Positions 11,040-20,929 of a stretch of DNA of 64,000 bases are shown here, piece by piece; the stretch's first letter is position 1, and every line of letters starts with the position of its first letter. Position numbers and translations under genes: made by a program. This stretch comes from Eurosta solidaginis (taxonomy: Eukaryota > Arthropoda > Insecta > Diptera > Tephritidae), in NCBI RefSeq assembly GCF_040869045.1, contig NC_090320.1, forward strand, positions 254,820,978-254,884,977. Direction: 5' to 3'. The notes beneath the pieces are model-generated. The model was not told the DNA's origin, did not search any database, and saw only the letters and a program-made list of their open reading frames with translations.

Positions 11040-12089
11040 CTAGCAGACCCGTCAGACGTTGTTCTGCCCTAAATTTGGTCTATCTCCATACATTTTAATA
11101 AGCTTTTTCCGTCTAACTCTTCCCCCCCCCCCCCCCCTCACTTTTTCTTAGCCCTTTTATTCACTCCTCCCTCCGTATTTTCGCTTCATCTATCTCTATT
11201 TTCGTCTCACTATATCTCTTTCTCAGTCTCCTTCTCTCTTCTCTAAAGTTTTTCCCATTCTTCTTAATCCTTTATTGCAGGCAAATCGAATAGGACGTAT
11301 GTAAATAGTTATGTGGGTATTATTAATTCATATAGTTATGTATAGAAGGATACACATATGAGCTTGTGTTAGAAGTAGTATTAAGTTCTCTTAATTTAGT
11401 ATTAAGAGAGAAGTTAACTTTAATTAGTTATAAGGATACCGTTATTCGAAATTGTTAACTCTTTGAATATTGGCATAAGCTCCATTCGAATTTCGGTTTA
11501 GATCAGATGTAAAGTGAAGCTCGTGAAATAAAGATCATTTTAATCGACTTTCCGTCTACATCATTATGATATCTTTATTTCGGCTTCGCATGCACATTTA
11601 TCAGTTTTCCCAGGTTAATGCAACTAAATCGAATATCACAATGAAAATTACTTTAAAGCTCTCAGCAAGTACTTTCATTACACATTCCATATTACACACA
11701 CATTCTAGGGGTACCCGCGTCCACGTTTTCGTTTATATCTCGAGACCCTAGTTACGCGCGGGTACGAAAAATACCCCGTATCAAATTACTCATAAACAGC
11801 TTACATTCGATACCCATATTGTACAAACATATCCCAGGATTACCTAGGTCCACGTTTTGATCTCAAGACCCTATCCAGAACGGGATAAAGTTTAGCCTAT
11901 ATCTGTCTCCTGTTTCTAAGCTACCCCCACCAATTTTCAGCCAAATATGTTCATCCGTTACTTCCTCTTTAATCACTCTTTATCTATTAAAAAAAGCGCA
12001 TCAAAATCCGTTGCGTATTTTTAAAGGTTTAAGAATTCAAAGGGGCATAGGGACAGAAAAAGCGACTTTGTTTTATACTATGTAGTGAT
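11040..12089 (-). mobile_element. Full-length non-autonomous Helitron, copy D3 (TC...CTAG)
   Basis: Both ends are canonical on the minus strand: 5' TCACTACATAGTATAAAAC at 12089 preceded by A, and 3' CTAG at 11040-11043 followed by T, that is insertion between A and T. The GACCCGTCAGACGTTGTTCTG segment beside the CTAG forms the 3' hairpin. It abuts D2's 5' side. Compared with D1 and D2 it carries an extra ~235-bp insert at about 11340-11573, described separately. It has no transposase, so mobility would need an autonomous Helitron such as the helicase-bearing one at 27-28 kb. Confidence 0.85.
11340..11573. mobile_element. Insertion inside Helitron D3, possibly a short LTR
   Basis: The D1 and D2 copies run straight from ATTAATTCATG to TTTATTTCGGCTTCGCA. 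In D3 about 235 bp intervene. Within it a segment starts TGTTAGAAG (11367) and ends CGTCTACA (11560), with a polyadenylation-like GAAATAAAG at 11524. TG...CA ends plus a poly(A) signal suggest a solo LTR of about 194 bp, but I see no clear target-site duplication at these exact edges. Confidence 0.35.
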
Positions 12090-12754
12090 GCACATCCATA
12101 CATACCTATAAACTTACGCCCGAAGTTAAATAACGCAGCGAATGCTATATATGTACGAATGTATGTGTCGCATGCGGACGGTTTTCAGCGAACAAACACA
12201 CATACGCTTTTTTTGATAAAAATGTTAATTTTGTTTAAACAATTTGGCTGATATAAGAAAAGAATCAAGTATTTTTTTTATGCAGATCGAAGGTAAATAT
12301 TTCAAAGTTTTACTGTAAAGTAGAATTTTTAAATACATCCATCCGTTTATGAGTTATAGCTGTGTAAACAAAAATTTTATGATTTTTTACTACATTTTGG
12401 CAATTTGCCACGCCCCTATCATATATATCTTCAAATTATATTAACTGTACCATCTCACGTAGCTAAGCTTTCTAAGGCAAAAACCGTTTTAAAATCGGAG
12501 CATTCTGTGTGAAATTATGTGCATACATGGCATTTAGCGACTTTATTTTATAAGATATATATATAGATATTCCTCTTTATGAATTGGGTAAGTGTGCCGA
12601 GTTGTTTCATGTATGTAAGTTCTTTGTCTGGTAAAGTCTCATGAGCTGTAGAAGAATGATTGCTGAAAACTGCGGTGGTGCCATGCCCATTTCCGAAAAA
12701 TGTGTACTCAATAAATACCCTTAAGCATGGGCCATGACAACATAAGATGAGGCG
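12090..12754. other. No recognised gene
   Basis: About 660 bp. A minus frame 12548-12787 overlaps the RTE remnant that follows and has no family likeness. An AT dinucleotide run lies at 12555-12570. Confidence 0.45.
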
Positions 12755-13095
12755 GCTCTCAAAGTGTTCGATAGAAAAGTCCTTCAAGATTTACAGACCT
12801 CTACGCGTTGGCAAGTACAGAAGAAAATTTAATGAGGAGCTGTTCGGTCTATAGGCAGACATCAACGGCAAATTGAAACACAGCGACTACGCTGGCTAGA
12901 TGATAATTTGCACATGAATGATTTTGCTCCGACGAAGTAATTACTTTTGTCTGAACCTGCCTACGGAAGCAGAATAAAACGGCTGCAGATCAGGTAAAAA
13001 CTATTTTAGTTCGGTTGGTGTTTACCAATTGGCGGCAGTAAACGCAGTGCAGAAGCGACTGGCGCGCCGTGTTGTAGGGCCGTAACAGTTTAAAA
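12755..13095 (+). pseudogene. RTE-clade LINE, decayed C-terminal end and 3' UTR
   Basis: The plus strand carries sequence parallel to the better-preserved remnant at 57310-57640: TTTACAGACCTCTACGCGTTGGC, then AAATTTAATGAGGAGCTGT, and later GAAGCGACTGGCGCGCCGTGTTG and a GGTTAAGCGC end. These correspond to the RTE segments 'IYGPLRVG', 'FNxELY' and the terminal 'DWRxxL' block. Many frame breaks; no usable ORF remains. The 3' end joins AATAAAACAAGTAAATAAA. Confidence 0.6.
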
Positions 13096-13765
13096 GGTTA
13101 AGCGCAAATAAAACAAGTAAATAAACTTAAGAAATAAAATAAGATTAATATAAAGTTATTTTCTGCAAAAACATAGCCTATGGTGGGTGTGGTCTTTATC
13201 CGGTTTTTTAAATTTTTGCAAATATTGTTTAGGTTATAAGCAAAATATTTGCCCGAATTTTTTTCAAAATATATCAACTGGCTAGCAATATATAATTCCC
13301 GAAGCGTTAGAAAATCCTTGGCCAAGGAAAGGGCGGCGTCACGCCCATTTGAAAAACAATTTTATTTCCTTTTTGGAAATACACTTGTAAAGTTATTTGG
13401 CAACCCTTTTATCACATGAGAAGTACGATCGAATGACAAAGCAAAAGGGGAGTAGAAAAGCATCTGCGAAAGCGAACGGACGTCAATTCAGGACACTTAG
13501 CAATTATTCATTTTTACAACTAAATCTTTAATGTTTTATTAATTATTATCATTCAATAAATAAACTTAAATTACAACTTAATCGTTGTGAAAGTATTACT
13601 CATTCTATCAAACGGCCATCCCGATACACTTAAAAATCAAAAAAATAAATCTATTTAAAGTTATTTACACAAAGATTTAGCTTAATATGTTGGTCGACGA
13701 TTCTTTTAAATGTTTTTCTTGTAAAAGTAGGCGTGGTAGGTTTCGCCAATTCTTTGGAAGTGTTT
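13096..13765. other. No recognised gene
   Basis: About 670 bp of AT-rich sequence. A minus frame (13098-13325) has no likeness. A block at 13206-13285 resembles 18686-18740 in words (GGTTATAAGCAAAATAT), suggesting an old dispersed repeat. Confidence 0.4.
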
Positions 13766-13769
13766 TACA

Positions 13770-13925
13770 CTGAAAGAAAAATACTGGTAAAATCAACCGA
13801 AATACAGGTCAAGTCAACCGAAATTTCTGTAAATTTTTATCCATCGCAACAAGATGTTGAATCAACTGTGCGCAAATCGTTGATTCGTATTTGACCGTTT
13901 AAGTAGTCAAATGAACAAAAAAAAG
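13770..13925. mobile_element. MITE-like terminal segment (left end of family M)
   Basis: Begins CACTGAAAGAAAAATACTGG, followed by repeated GTxAAxTCAACCGAAAT words. A reverse-complementary counterpart ends at 18686 (TTGATTTTACTAGCACC ... TTAGTG). The two may be the ends of one element now separated by a SINE and element C, or of two solo copies. The terminal word CACTGAAAG resembles MITE-type inverted repeats; superfamily uncertain. Confidence 0.4.
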
Positions 13926-13969
13926 TTGTTGCGACAGCTTTGTATGAAAGTACCTATGTTGCTATATAA

Positions 13970-14049
13970 CTAAATAAATGTAAGGCGCGATAACCTCCGA
14001 AGAGATTTTAGGCCGAACTTCTCTTCCAATTGCCGTCGTGTTCATTTTT
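13970..14049 (-). mobile_element. tRNA-derived SINE S2, 3' part (split by element C1)
   Basis: Contains the SINE 3' end (ATGTAAGGCGCGATAACCTCCG on the plus strand) and continues to GTCGTGTTCATTTTT, where it is interrupted. The rest of the same SINE resumes at 17414 with TTTTTCTTACAAATTGGCGG. Other copies run uninterrupted across this point. Confidence 0.8.
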
Positions 14050-17000
14050 AATTATACTCAGTTGAGCAGAGCTCACAGAGTATATTAACTTTGATTGGAT
14101 AACGGTTGGATGTACAGGTGTAAAGGAATCGAGATAGATATAGACTTCCATATATCAAAATCATCAGGATTGAAAAAAAAATTTGAATGAGCCGTGTTCG
14201 TCCGTCCGTCTGTCCGTTAACACGATAACTTGAGTAAATTTTGAGATATCTTGGCGAAATTTGGTGCGCAGATTCCTGGGCGCTCATCTCAGATCGCTAT
14301 TTAAAATGGACGATATCGGATTATAACCACGCCCACTTTTTCGATATCGAAAATTTCGAAAAATCGAAAAATTGCGATAATTCATTACCAAAGAAGGATA
14401 AAGCGATGAAACTTGGTAGGTGGGTTGAGCTTATGACGCAGAATAGAAAATAAGTACAATTTTGGATAATGGGCGTGGCACCACCCACTTTTAAAAGAAG
14501 GTAATTTAGAAGTTTTGCAAGCTGTAATTTTGCAGTCGTTGAAGATATCATGATGAAATTTGGAAGGAACGTTACTCCTATTACTATATATATGCTTAAT
14601 AAAAATTTGCAAAATCAGAGAACGACCTGGACTTTTAACAAACATTTTTTTAAAGTGAAATTTTTACAAAAAATTTAATATCTTTACAGTATATAAGTAA
14701 GTTATGTCAACATTCAACTCCAGTAATGATATTGTGCAACTAAATACAAAAATAAAAGAAAATTTCAAAATGGGTGTGGCTCCGCCCTTTTTCATTTGAT
14801 TTGTCTAGGATACATTTAATGCCATAAGTCGAACGAAAATTTACCAATCCTTGTGAAATTTGGTAGCGTCTTAGATTCTAGGACGGTAACTATTTTCTGT
14901 GAAAAAGGGTGAATTCGGCTGAAGCCACGCCCAGTTTTTATACACAGTCGACCGTCTGTCCTTCCGCTCGGCCATTAACACGAAAACTTGAGCAAAAATC
15001 GATATATCTTTACTAAACTCAGTTCAAATAATTATCTGAACTCACTTTCTATTGGTATAAAAAATGGCCGAAATCTGACTATGACCACGCCCACTTTCTC
15101 GATATCGAAAATTACGAAAAATTAAAAAAGTGCCACAATTCTATACCAAATACCAAAAAAGGGTTGAAACATGGTAATTGGATTGGTTTATTGACGCAAA
15201 ATATAACTTTAGAAAAAAACTTTGTAAAATAGGTGTGGCACCTAACATATTAAGTAGAAGAAAATGAAAAAGTTCTGCAGGGCGAAATCAAAAGCCCTTG
15301 GAATCATGTTAGGAATACTGTTCGTGGTATTACATATATAAATAAATTAGCGGTACCCGACCGATGCTGTTCTGGGTCACCCTTGGTCGATATCTCGAAA
15401 ATGCCTTCACATATACAACTACCACCACTCCCTTTTAAAATTCTTATTAATACTTTTAGTTTGACACCCATATTGTACAAACACATTATAGAGTCACCCC
15501 TGGTTCACCTTTATATCGATATCTCGAAAAGGTGTCCACCCATAGAACTAAGGCCCTCCCACTTTTAAAATACTCATTAAAACCTTTCATTTGATACCCA
15601 TATCGTACAAACGCATTCTAGAGTCACCCCTGGTCCACCTTTATAACGATATCCCGAAAAGGCTTCCACCTATAGAATTAAGGCCCACTCCCTTTTAAAA
15701 TACTCATTAACACCTTTTATTTGGTAGCCGTATCGTACAAACTAATTCTAGAGTCACCCCTGGTCCACCTTTATAACGATATCCCGAAAAGGCTTCCAGC
15801 TATAGAATTAAGGCCCACTCCCTTTTAAAATACTCATTAACACCTTTTATTTAGTACCCATATCGTACAAGCTAATTCTAGAGTCACCCCTGGTCCACCT
15901 TTATAACGATATCCCGAAAAGGCGTCCACCTATAGAACTAAGGCCCCCTCCCTTTTAAAATACTCATTAACACCTTTAATTTGATACCCATATCGTACAA
16001 ACAAATTCCACAGCCATCCCTGGTCCACCTTTATGGCAAAATCTCGAAAAGGCGTCCACCTATAGAACTAAGCCCCACTCCCTTTTAAAATACTCATTAA
16101 CACCTTTCATTTGATACCCATATTGTACAAACGCATTCTAGAGTCATCCCTGGTCCACCTTTATAACGATATCCCGAGAAGATGTCCACCTATAGAATTA
16201 AGGCCAACTCCCTTTTAAAATACTCGTTAACACCTTTCGTTTGATACCCATATTGTACAAACGCATTCTAGAGTCATCCCTGGTCCACCTTTATAACGAT
16301 ATCCCGAAAGGCTTCCTATAGAATTAAGACCCACTCCTTTTTAAAATACTCACTAACACCTTTCATTTGATACCCATATCGTACAAACAAATTCCACAGT
16401 CATCCCTGGGCCACCTTTATGGCGATATCTCTAAAAGGCGTCCACCTATAGAACTAAGCCCCACTCCCTTTTAAAATACTCATTAACACCTTTCATTTGA
16501 TACCCATATTGTACAAACGCATTCTAGAGTCATCCCTGGTCCACCTTTATAACGATATCCCGAAAAGATGTCCACCTATAGAACTAAGGCCCACTCCCTT
16601 TTAAAATAATCGTTAACACCATTCATTTGATACCCATATCGTAAAAAAATCTAATGTCACCCATGGTCCACCTTTATGGCGATATCTCGAAAAGCCGTCC
16701 ACCTATATAACTAAGGCCCACTCCCTTTTAAAATACTCATTAACACCTTTCATTTGATACCCATATCGTACAAACAAATTCTAGAGTCACCCCTGGTACA
16801 CCTTTATAACGATATCCCGAAAAGGCGTCCACCTATAGAACTAAGGCCCACTCCCTTTTAAAATAATCGTTAACACCATTCATTTGATACCCATATCGTA
16901 AAAAAATTCTAATGTCACCCATGGTCCACCTTTATGGCGATATCTCGAAAAGCCGTCCACCTATATAACTAAGGCCCACTCCCTTTTAAAATACTCATTA

Positions 17001-17413
17001 ACACCTTTCATTTGATACCCATATCGTACAAACAAATTCTAGAGTCACCCCTGGTACACCTTTATAACGATATCCCGAAAAGGCGTCCACCTATAGAACT
17101 AAGGCCCACTCCCTTTTAAAATACTCATTAACACCTTTCATTTGATACCCATATCGTACAAACAAATTCTTGAGTCAGCCCTGGTCCACCTTTATGGCGA
17201 TATCTCGAAAAGGTGTCCACCTATAGAACTATGGCCCACTCCCTCTTAAAATACTCTTTAATACCTGCCATTTGATACGCATGTCATACAAACACATTCC
17301 GGGGTTACCCTAGGTTCATTTTCCTACATGGTGATTTTCCCTTATTTTGTCTCCATAGCTTTCAACTGAGTATGTAATGTTCGGTTACACACGAACTTAG
17401 CCTTCCTTACTTG
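14050..17413. mobile_element. Large non-coding element, family C, copy C1
   Basis: A 3.36-kb insertion inside SINE S2, bounded by TTTTT on both sides (14045-14049 and 17414-17418). One end is AATTATACTCAGTTGAGC; the other is an inverted ACTGAGTATGTAATG, a GTTCG/CGAAC hairpin (17379-17396) and CCTTACTTG. Left portion (to about 15350): non-repetitive with CCGTCCGTCTGTCCG words (14200, 14950), repeated CCACGCCCACTTTTTCGATA blocks (14332, 15085) and GGGCGTGGC words. Right portion: about 15 tandem 130-bp units (separate entry). No transposase. Frames at 14048-14645 lie on both strands in the repeat and are not supported. Confidence 0.75.
15360..17330. repeat. 130-bp minisatellite array in element C1
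   Basis: The landmark TGGTCCACCT recurs at 15501, 15631, 15761, 15891, 16021, 16151, 16281, 16407 (as TGGGCCACCT), 16537, 16664, 16794, 16922, 17052 and 17182, so the period is 130 bp with rare 126-128 bp steps. Other unit landmarks are CTATAGAACTAAGGCCCACT and CATTTGATACCCATATCGTA. Higher-order structure is visible: 16664-16922 is repeated almost exactly 258 bp later, and units near 16021 recur 386 bp later. Confidence 0.9.
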
Positions 17414-17632
17414 TTTTTCTTACAAATTGGCGGGAAGGGATCTACTTGTTTTATGCCGACTCCGAGAGCATTACTTGCCGAACACTGGCGAGGGGCGACC
17501 CCGTTTAGAAAATGTTTCTTCTAATTGAAAAAGCTTGTTTCTAAAATTTTGATGTTGCTTTGCCCGGGGTGTGAACCCAGGGTCTTCGGTGTGGTAGGCG
17601 GAGCACGCCACCACCACACCACGGCGGCCACC
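17414..17632 (-). mobile_element. tRNA-derived SINE S2, 5' head (split by element C1)
   Basis: Resumes the SINE interrupted at 14049. It contains the body words (GGCGAGGGGCGACCCCG), the B-box region GGGTGTGAACCCAGGG (plus-strand view) and the A-box region in GGAGCACGCCACCACCACACC. It ends at GGCGGCCACC at about 17632. Confidence 0.85.
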
Positions 17633-18400
17633 ATAGAAATACGCATATATATGAATACATAAATACGCATGCTTGCTACATATAAATACATATGAATATA
17701 GAAATGGAAATAGTAGTCACAAAAGTGATTCTCAATGCTTTAAGTTGCAGCTCAGCTCATTCTCAATTTCTTCTCTCGCATGTAGTTGCCACACTTGATT
17801 GTTTCGAACAAAATTTGTAGTATAAATGTTTGACGTAACGTTTTAAAAAGAGAACTTTTAAGTTATAGAAAAGTAAAGAATCAAATCGAATGAAGGTAAT
17901 TCACCACTGGAGTAAGTTTACATGTAATTCGGCAAGTTTGATTTTCGTAACACTTTAAGTTGAAACGATTCCAAAACAACTCAAACTTTTATTTTGACCG
18001 AAACATCAACATTAAAAAGGATATTTTTTTATTATCTTATTAGGTTCGTTCGTGTGAGTAAAAATTCATAAAAACTTGAAAAACATGTTACTAACTTTGG
18101 AAAAATCCTGTTCGTTCAAGCAAAACTTTTGCAACAATAGGGCGCAATTTTGCATTTCGCTTGGACGAGAAGTTGCAAAATTGTACACGATAAATAGGTG
18201 TCGCGGTATCTCATAATTTTTTGCACAGTAAATTCAAGAAAGGGTTTTTCCTTTTGTATTGATAAGTGAAATACTAGTTTTTTGTTGTTTTCCCATTTTG
18301 TGTGTTTTTACGATTTGATGGTTTTCTTATTTTGGTGTTTTTTTTTTTTTTAACAAGTGGCTCCATCATCATATTGTAGGGAGCATTAAAATTCTCTTTG
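17633..18400. other. No recognised gene; possible interior of MITE M
   Basis: AT-rich, with an ACATATAAATACATATG spacer and a T-run at 18341-18352. No coding likeness. If the M ends at 13770 and 18686 belong together, this is its interior. Confidence 0.4.
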
Positions 18401-18686
18401 AAATTTGCTCATGTATTGACAGTTGGTCGCCGTTGAAATGACCTGTAAAATCAGTTGTGTTAACAGAAAAATCAATTAGATTGATTAGGAATCTGTCAGT
18501 TTTACAGAATTTTGTTAATTTAAGAGCAACAATTTCTCTTCTGTTGAAATTACTAAACTTATTTATTCGCTTGACAAAGAACTCGGTCGAATTAACCATA
18601 ATTCGATCAATTTCACCAAATCTCCGTTAAGTCAAGAACAACGGAACCGGTTTGTTGATTTTACTAGCACCATTTCTATTAGTGTA
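18401..18686. mobile_element. MITE-like terminal segment (right end of family M)
   Basis: Ends ...GTTTGTTGATTTTACTAGCACC...TTAGTG at 18686, the inverse of the left end at 13770. Inside are repeated words related to TCAACxGAAAT (GTTGAAATGACCTG, TGTTGAAATTACT). The minus frame 18369-18599 is repeat-derived. Confidence 0.4.
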
Positions 18687-19036
18687 GGTTTTAAGCAAAA
18701 TATATGTCTGAATTTTGTCCAGCCACATAATCTTGACTACGAGTGATATCTGCCTTTGCTTTGTTTTTGAGTGATCACGTGTTTGATGTTTTCTAAAAAT
18801 TAATATATATAAAAAAGGGCATAGTTATCGTCAACCAGATATCTCAGAATGCCGTTTCGCTCAAACATTCTGTGTCTGCGTAGAAATTTTCCATGAAACC
18901 TTTTTCATCTGCGTTATATAAAAACTGCCGTATATAAAAACTCAACTCTTTGACGGCTTGGTTTTCCTTGGAATCTTCTCAGAGAACAAACTCTGTAATA
19001 AGCAATTGTCAGCGTCTTTGATAATAAGAAAATGTT
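18687..19036. other. No recognised gene
   Basis: About 350 bp, AT-rich. Minus-strand reading through 18910-19036 stays open for about 40 codons beyond the TAG that ends the frame at 19037-19345, so it could belong with that fragment. Confidence 0.35.
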
Positions 19037-19345
19037 CTACTCCTTCAACTCCTCTACGGTGGTAACCTCTTTGAGTTTCCCTAGTCTTCCTGCTTGATAT
19101 TCCTGGAATATGTACCAGTACGTCGTCCTAGAGTTTATTAAGACATATTCTTTCTCCATCCTCTTATGGTGGCTGTTGAAGTTGATATATGCTGGGTCTG
19201 AAATCAAGCACATTACTTGACGTTGACCCAACACTATTCCTGGAATACAACCGCGGTTATCCATCTGTGGACTACTTTGTTGTAAATGCTCAAGTTGATA
19301 CATTTGAAAAAAAATTCTCCATAAATAATTCATATAAGTTACCAA
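19037..19345 (-). pseudogene. Unrecognised 102-codon open frame with possible continuation
   Basis: The minus-strand frame starts at ATG 19345 and reads MDNRGCIPGIVLGQRQVMCL in its middle, then a hydrophilic region ending VTTVEELKE before TAG. Composition is that of a real protein rather than AT noise. After the TAG the same frame stays open for roughly another 40 codons (LLSKTLTIAYYRVCSLRRF), consistent with a single nonsense mutation. I recognise no family; it could be a host retrocopy, exon or mobile-element scrap. Confidence 0.3.
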
Positions 19346-19446
19346 ATCAGTGTCTACGAGAAAAACTGTTCACACAAGTTTACCAATATTGTATCTTTCT
19401 AAGTGAATACAAACCACTTTCATTTTTGGTTAATGTTCAAGGTTAA

Positions 19447-20228
19447 AATGCTTTGATTTTATCCAATTTATTCATTTGAAAAAACTCACATTAAATTTAT
19501 ATATGTATTTTTGTTTTTGTTATTTAAGTATAATCTCCATTTTTCCAACTCCGTTAATGTGCACAAATTTGTATTGAAAAACCCTCACTTTCTTTTTTAC
19601 TCTGTTTTTTGCATTAAACCACTTACTGAATAAAGTAAAATTTATTACTTTCTCATACAAACCCCAATAAATAGTTTAAAAGTTAAACATAAATCCAAAT
19701 ATTTATCTGTGCGCATAGCTCGGATAAAATGTGTTATACCAACAAAATAATATTAAAATACTTATTCGGCAATGGCAATAATTTTTTTATGCCTGCACAT
19801 TTGGGTGTGTATCAAAAATAAAAAGCTAAAAAGAGTTAAAATTACCACACCCAATCATGCAAAACTACACACCCCTAGAAAATTACTTAAGTAAATTTTA
19901 AGTTGCGCTTACTACCGACTACCCAAACCACCACCACCGCATCAGATGTCTATCGACATTTGAGGAAATGGACTTAAGCCATGATTTATAGTTTACGGAT
20001 TTTCCATTTAACTTTATTAGTTTTCTGTGAATCGCAACTAAGTTAGGTGGTGCCATGGCGCGCCTTGAACGATGAGCGCGATTGTAGTTGTGCAGCTAAA
20101 CAATATAGAGTGTATATAGTTGTATATACATATGCATTTTTATATGTGTACGAGCGTATTTTAAATGTGTATCATTCTTATATTGTAATATTTGAAAAGA
20201 GAGCACACACATTTTTAATAAACGTACA
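19447..20228. other. No recognised gene
   Basis: About 780 bp, AT-rich, ending in fly-type ATATACATATGCATTTTTATATG spacers. The frame 20047-20289 crosses the Tc1 end and the SINE flank and is not supported. Confidence 0.45.
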
Positions 20229-20298
20229 TACAGTTACAGACAAAAGTCGACATACACCACTTATTTCCGTTGGATTTTCAGACAAATAATTTATCTAA
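20229..20298 (+). repeat. Tc1-type terminal repeat (outer left end)
   Basis: After a TA dinucleotide the sequence reads CAGTTACAGACAAAAGTCGA CATAC, closely matching the inverted end at 32733-32762 (CAGTGATGGACAAAAGTCTA CATACG on the minus strand). Ends of the form CAGTNNNGGACAAAAGT...ACATAC are characteristic of Tc1-like elements, which insert at TA. A second, inner copy of the word (GACAAAAGTTCACATACAGT) lies at 20784. Removing the SINE between them leaves about 174 bp spacing, as in IR/DR-type Tc1 ends. Confidence 0.55.
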
Positions 20299-20307
20299 TT
20301 ATGTGTT

Positions 20308-20676
20308 TTTGGGGGGCGGCCACCGTGGTGTGATGGTAGCGTGCTCCGCCTACCACACCGTATGGCCTGGGATCGCACCCCAGGCAAAGCAACATCAAAA
20401 TTTTAGAAATAAGGTTTTTCAATTAGAAGAAAATTTTTCTAAGCGGGGTCGCCCCTAGGCAGTGTTTGGCAAGCGCTCCGAGTGTATTTCTGGCATCAAA
20501 AGCTCTCAGTGAAAACTCATCTGCCTTGCAGATGCCGTTCGGAGTAGGCATAAAACATGTAGGTTCAGTCCGGCCAATTTGTAGGGAAAATCAAGAGGAG
20601 CACGACGCAAATTGGAAGAGAAGCTAGGCCTTAGATCTTTTCGGAGGTTATCGCGCCTTACATTTATTTATTTTTT
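20308..20676 (+). mobile_element. tRNA-derived SINE, copy S3 (full length, 9-bp TSD)
   Basis: Flanked by TTATGTGTT at 20299-20307 and 20677-20685, a clean target-site duplication. The head has GGTGTGATGGTAGCGTGCTC (A-box-like) and GGGATCGCACCCC (B-box-like), expected to serve as internal pol III promoter. The body has CTCATCTGCCTTGCAGATGC, and the 3' end is CGCGCCTTACATTTATTTATT plus a T-rich tail. Length 369 bp. It interrupts the Tc1 end at 20229. The frame 20270-20458 is accidental. Confidence 0.9.
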
Positions 20677-20685
20677 TTATGTGTT

Positions 20686-20929
20686 AATAAATTTTATTTA
20701 AGACCTTTTTCTTAGCATAATAAACTAAAAAAAATCCACTCTCTAATATTGTATAGCGAAGTTACGGAAAATAAACTTTAAAACAATGTTGACAAAAGTT
20801 CACATACAGTACACAAATAACTGGTTTTAGTAATAACAACTTCACGTAACACTACGTTAAAAAAGGTTGACCTGCCCAGTTAGTAAAACCTCACATAGAC
20901 TGAATGTGTCCAAAGTGTTACTAGAATTT
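20686..20929. other. Interior of Tc1-type end, no gene
   Basis: Holds the inner direct-repeat word at 20784-20803; otherwise AT-rich and non-coding. Confidence 0.4.

Noticed and set aside
14048..14645. Overlapping frames on both strands
   Set aside because: All lie in the non-coding body of element C1, which recurs as repeat DNA; no family likeness.
15360..17330. CRISPR-like regular array
   Set aside because: Units are 130 bp, contiguous, without unique spacers, and inside a eukaryotic mobile element; it is a minisatellite.
20308..20400. Functional tRNA gene
   Set aside because: A- and B-box-like words are present, but no cloverleaf follows and the same head occurs in at least six SINE copies with long bodies.
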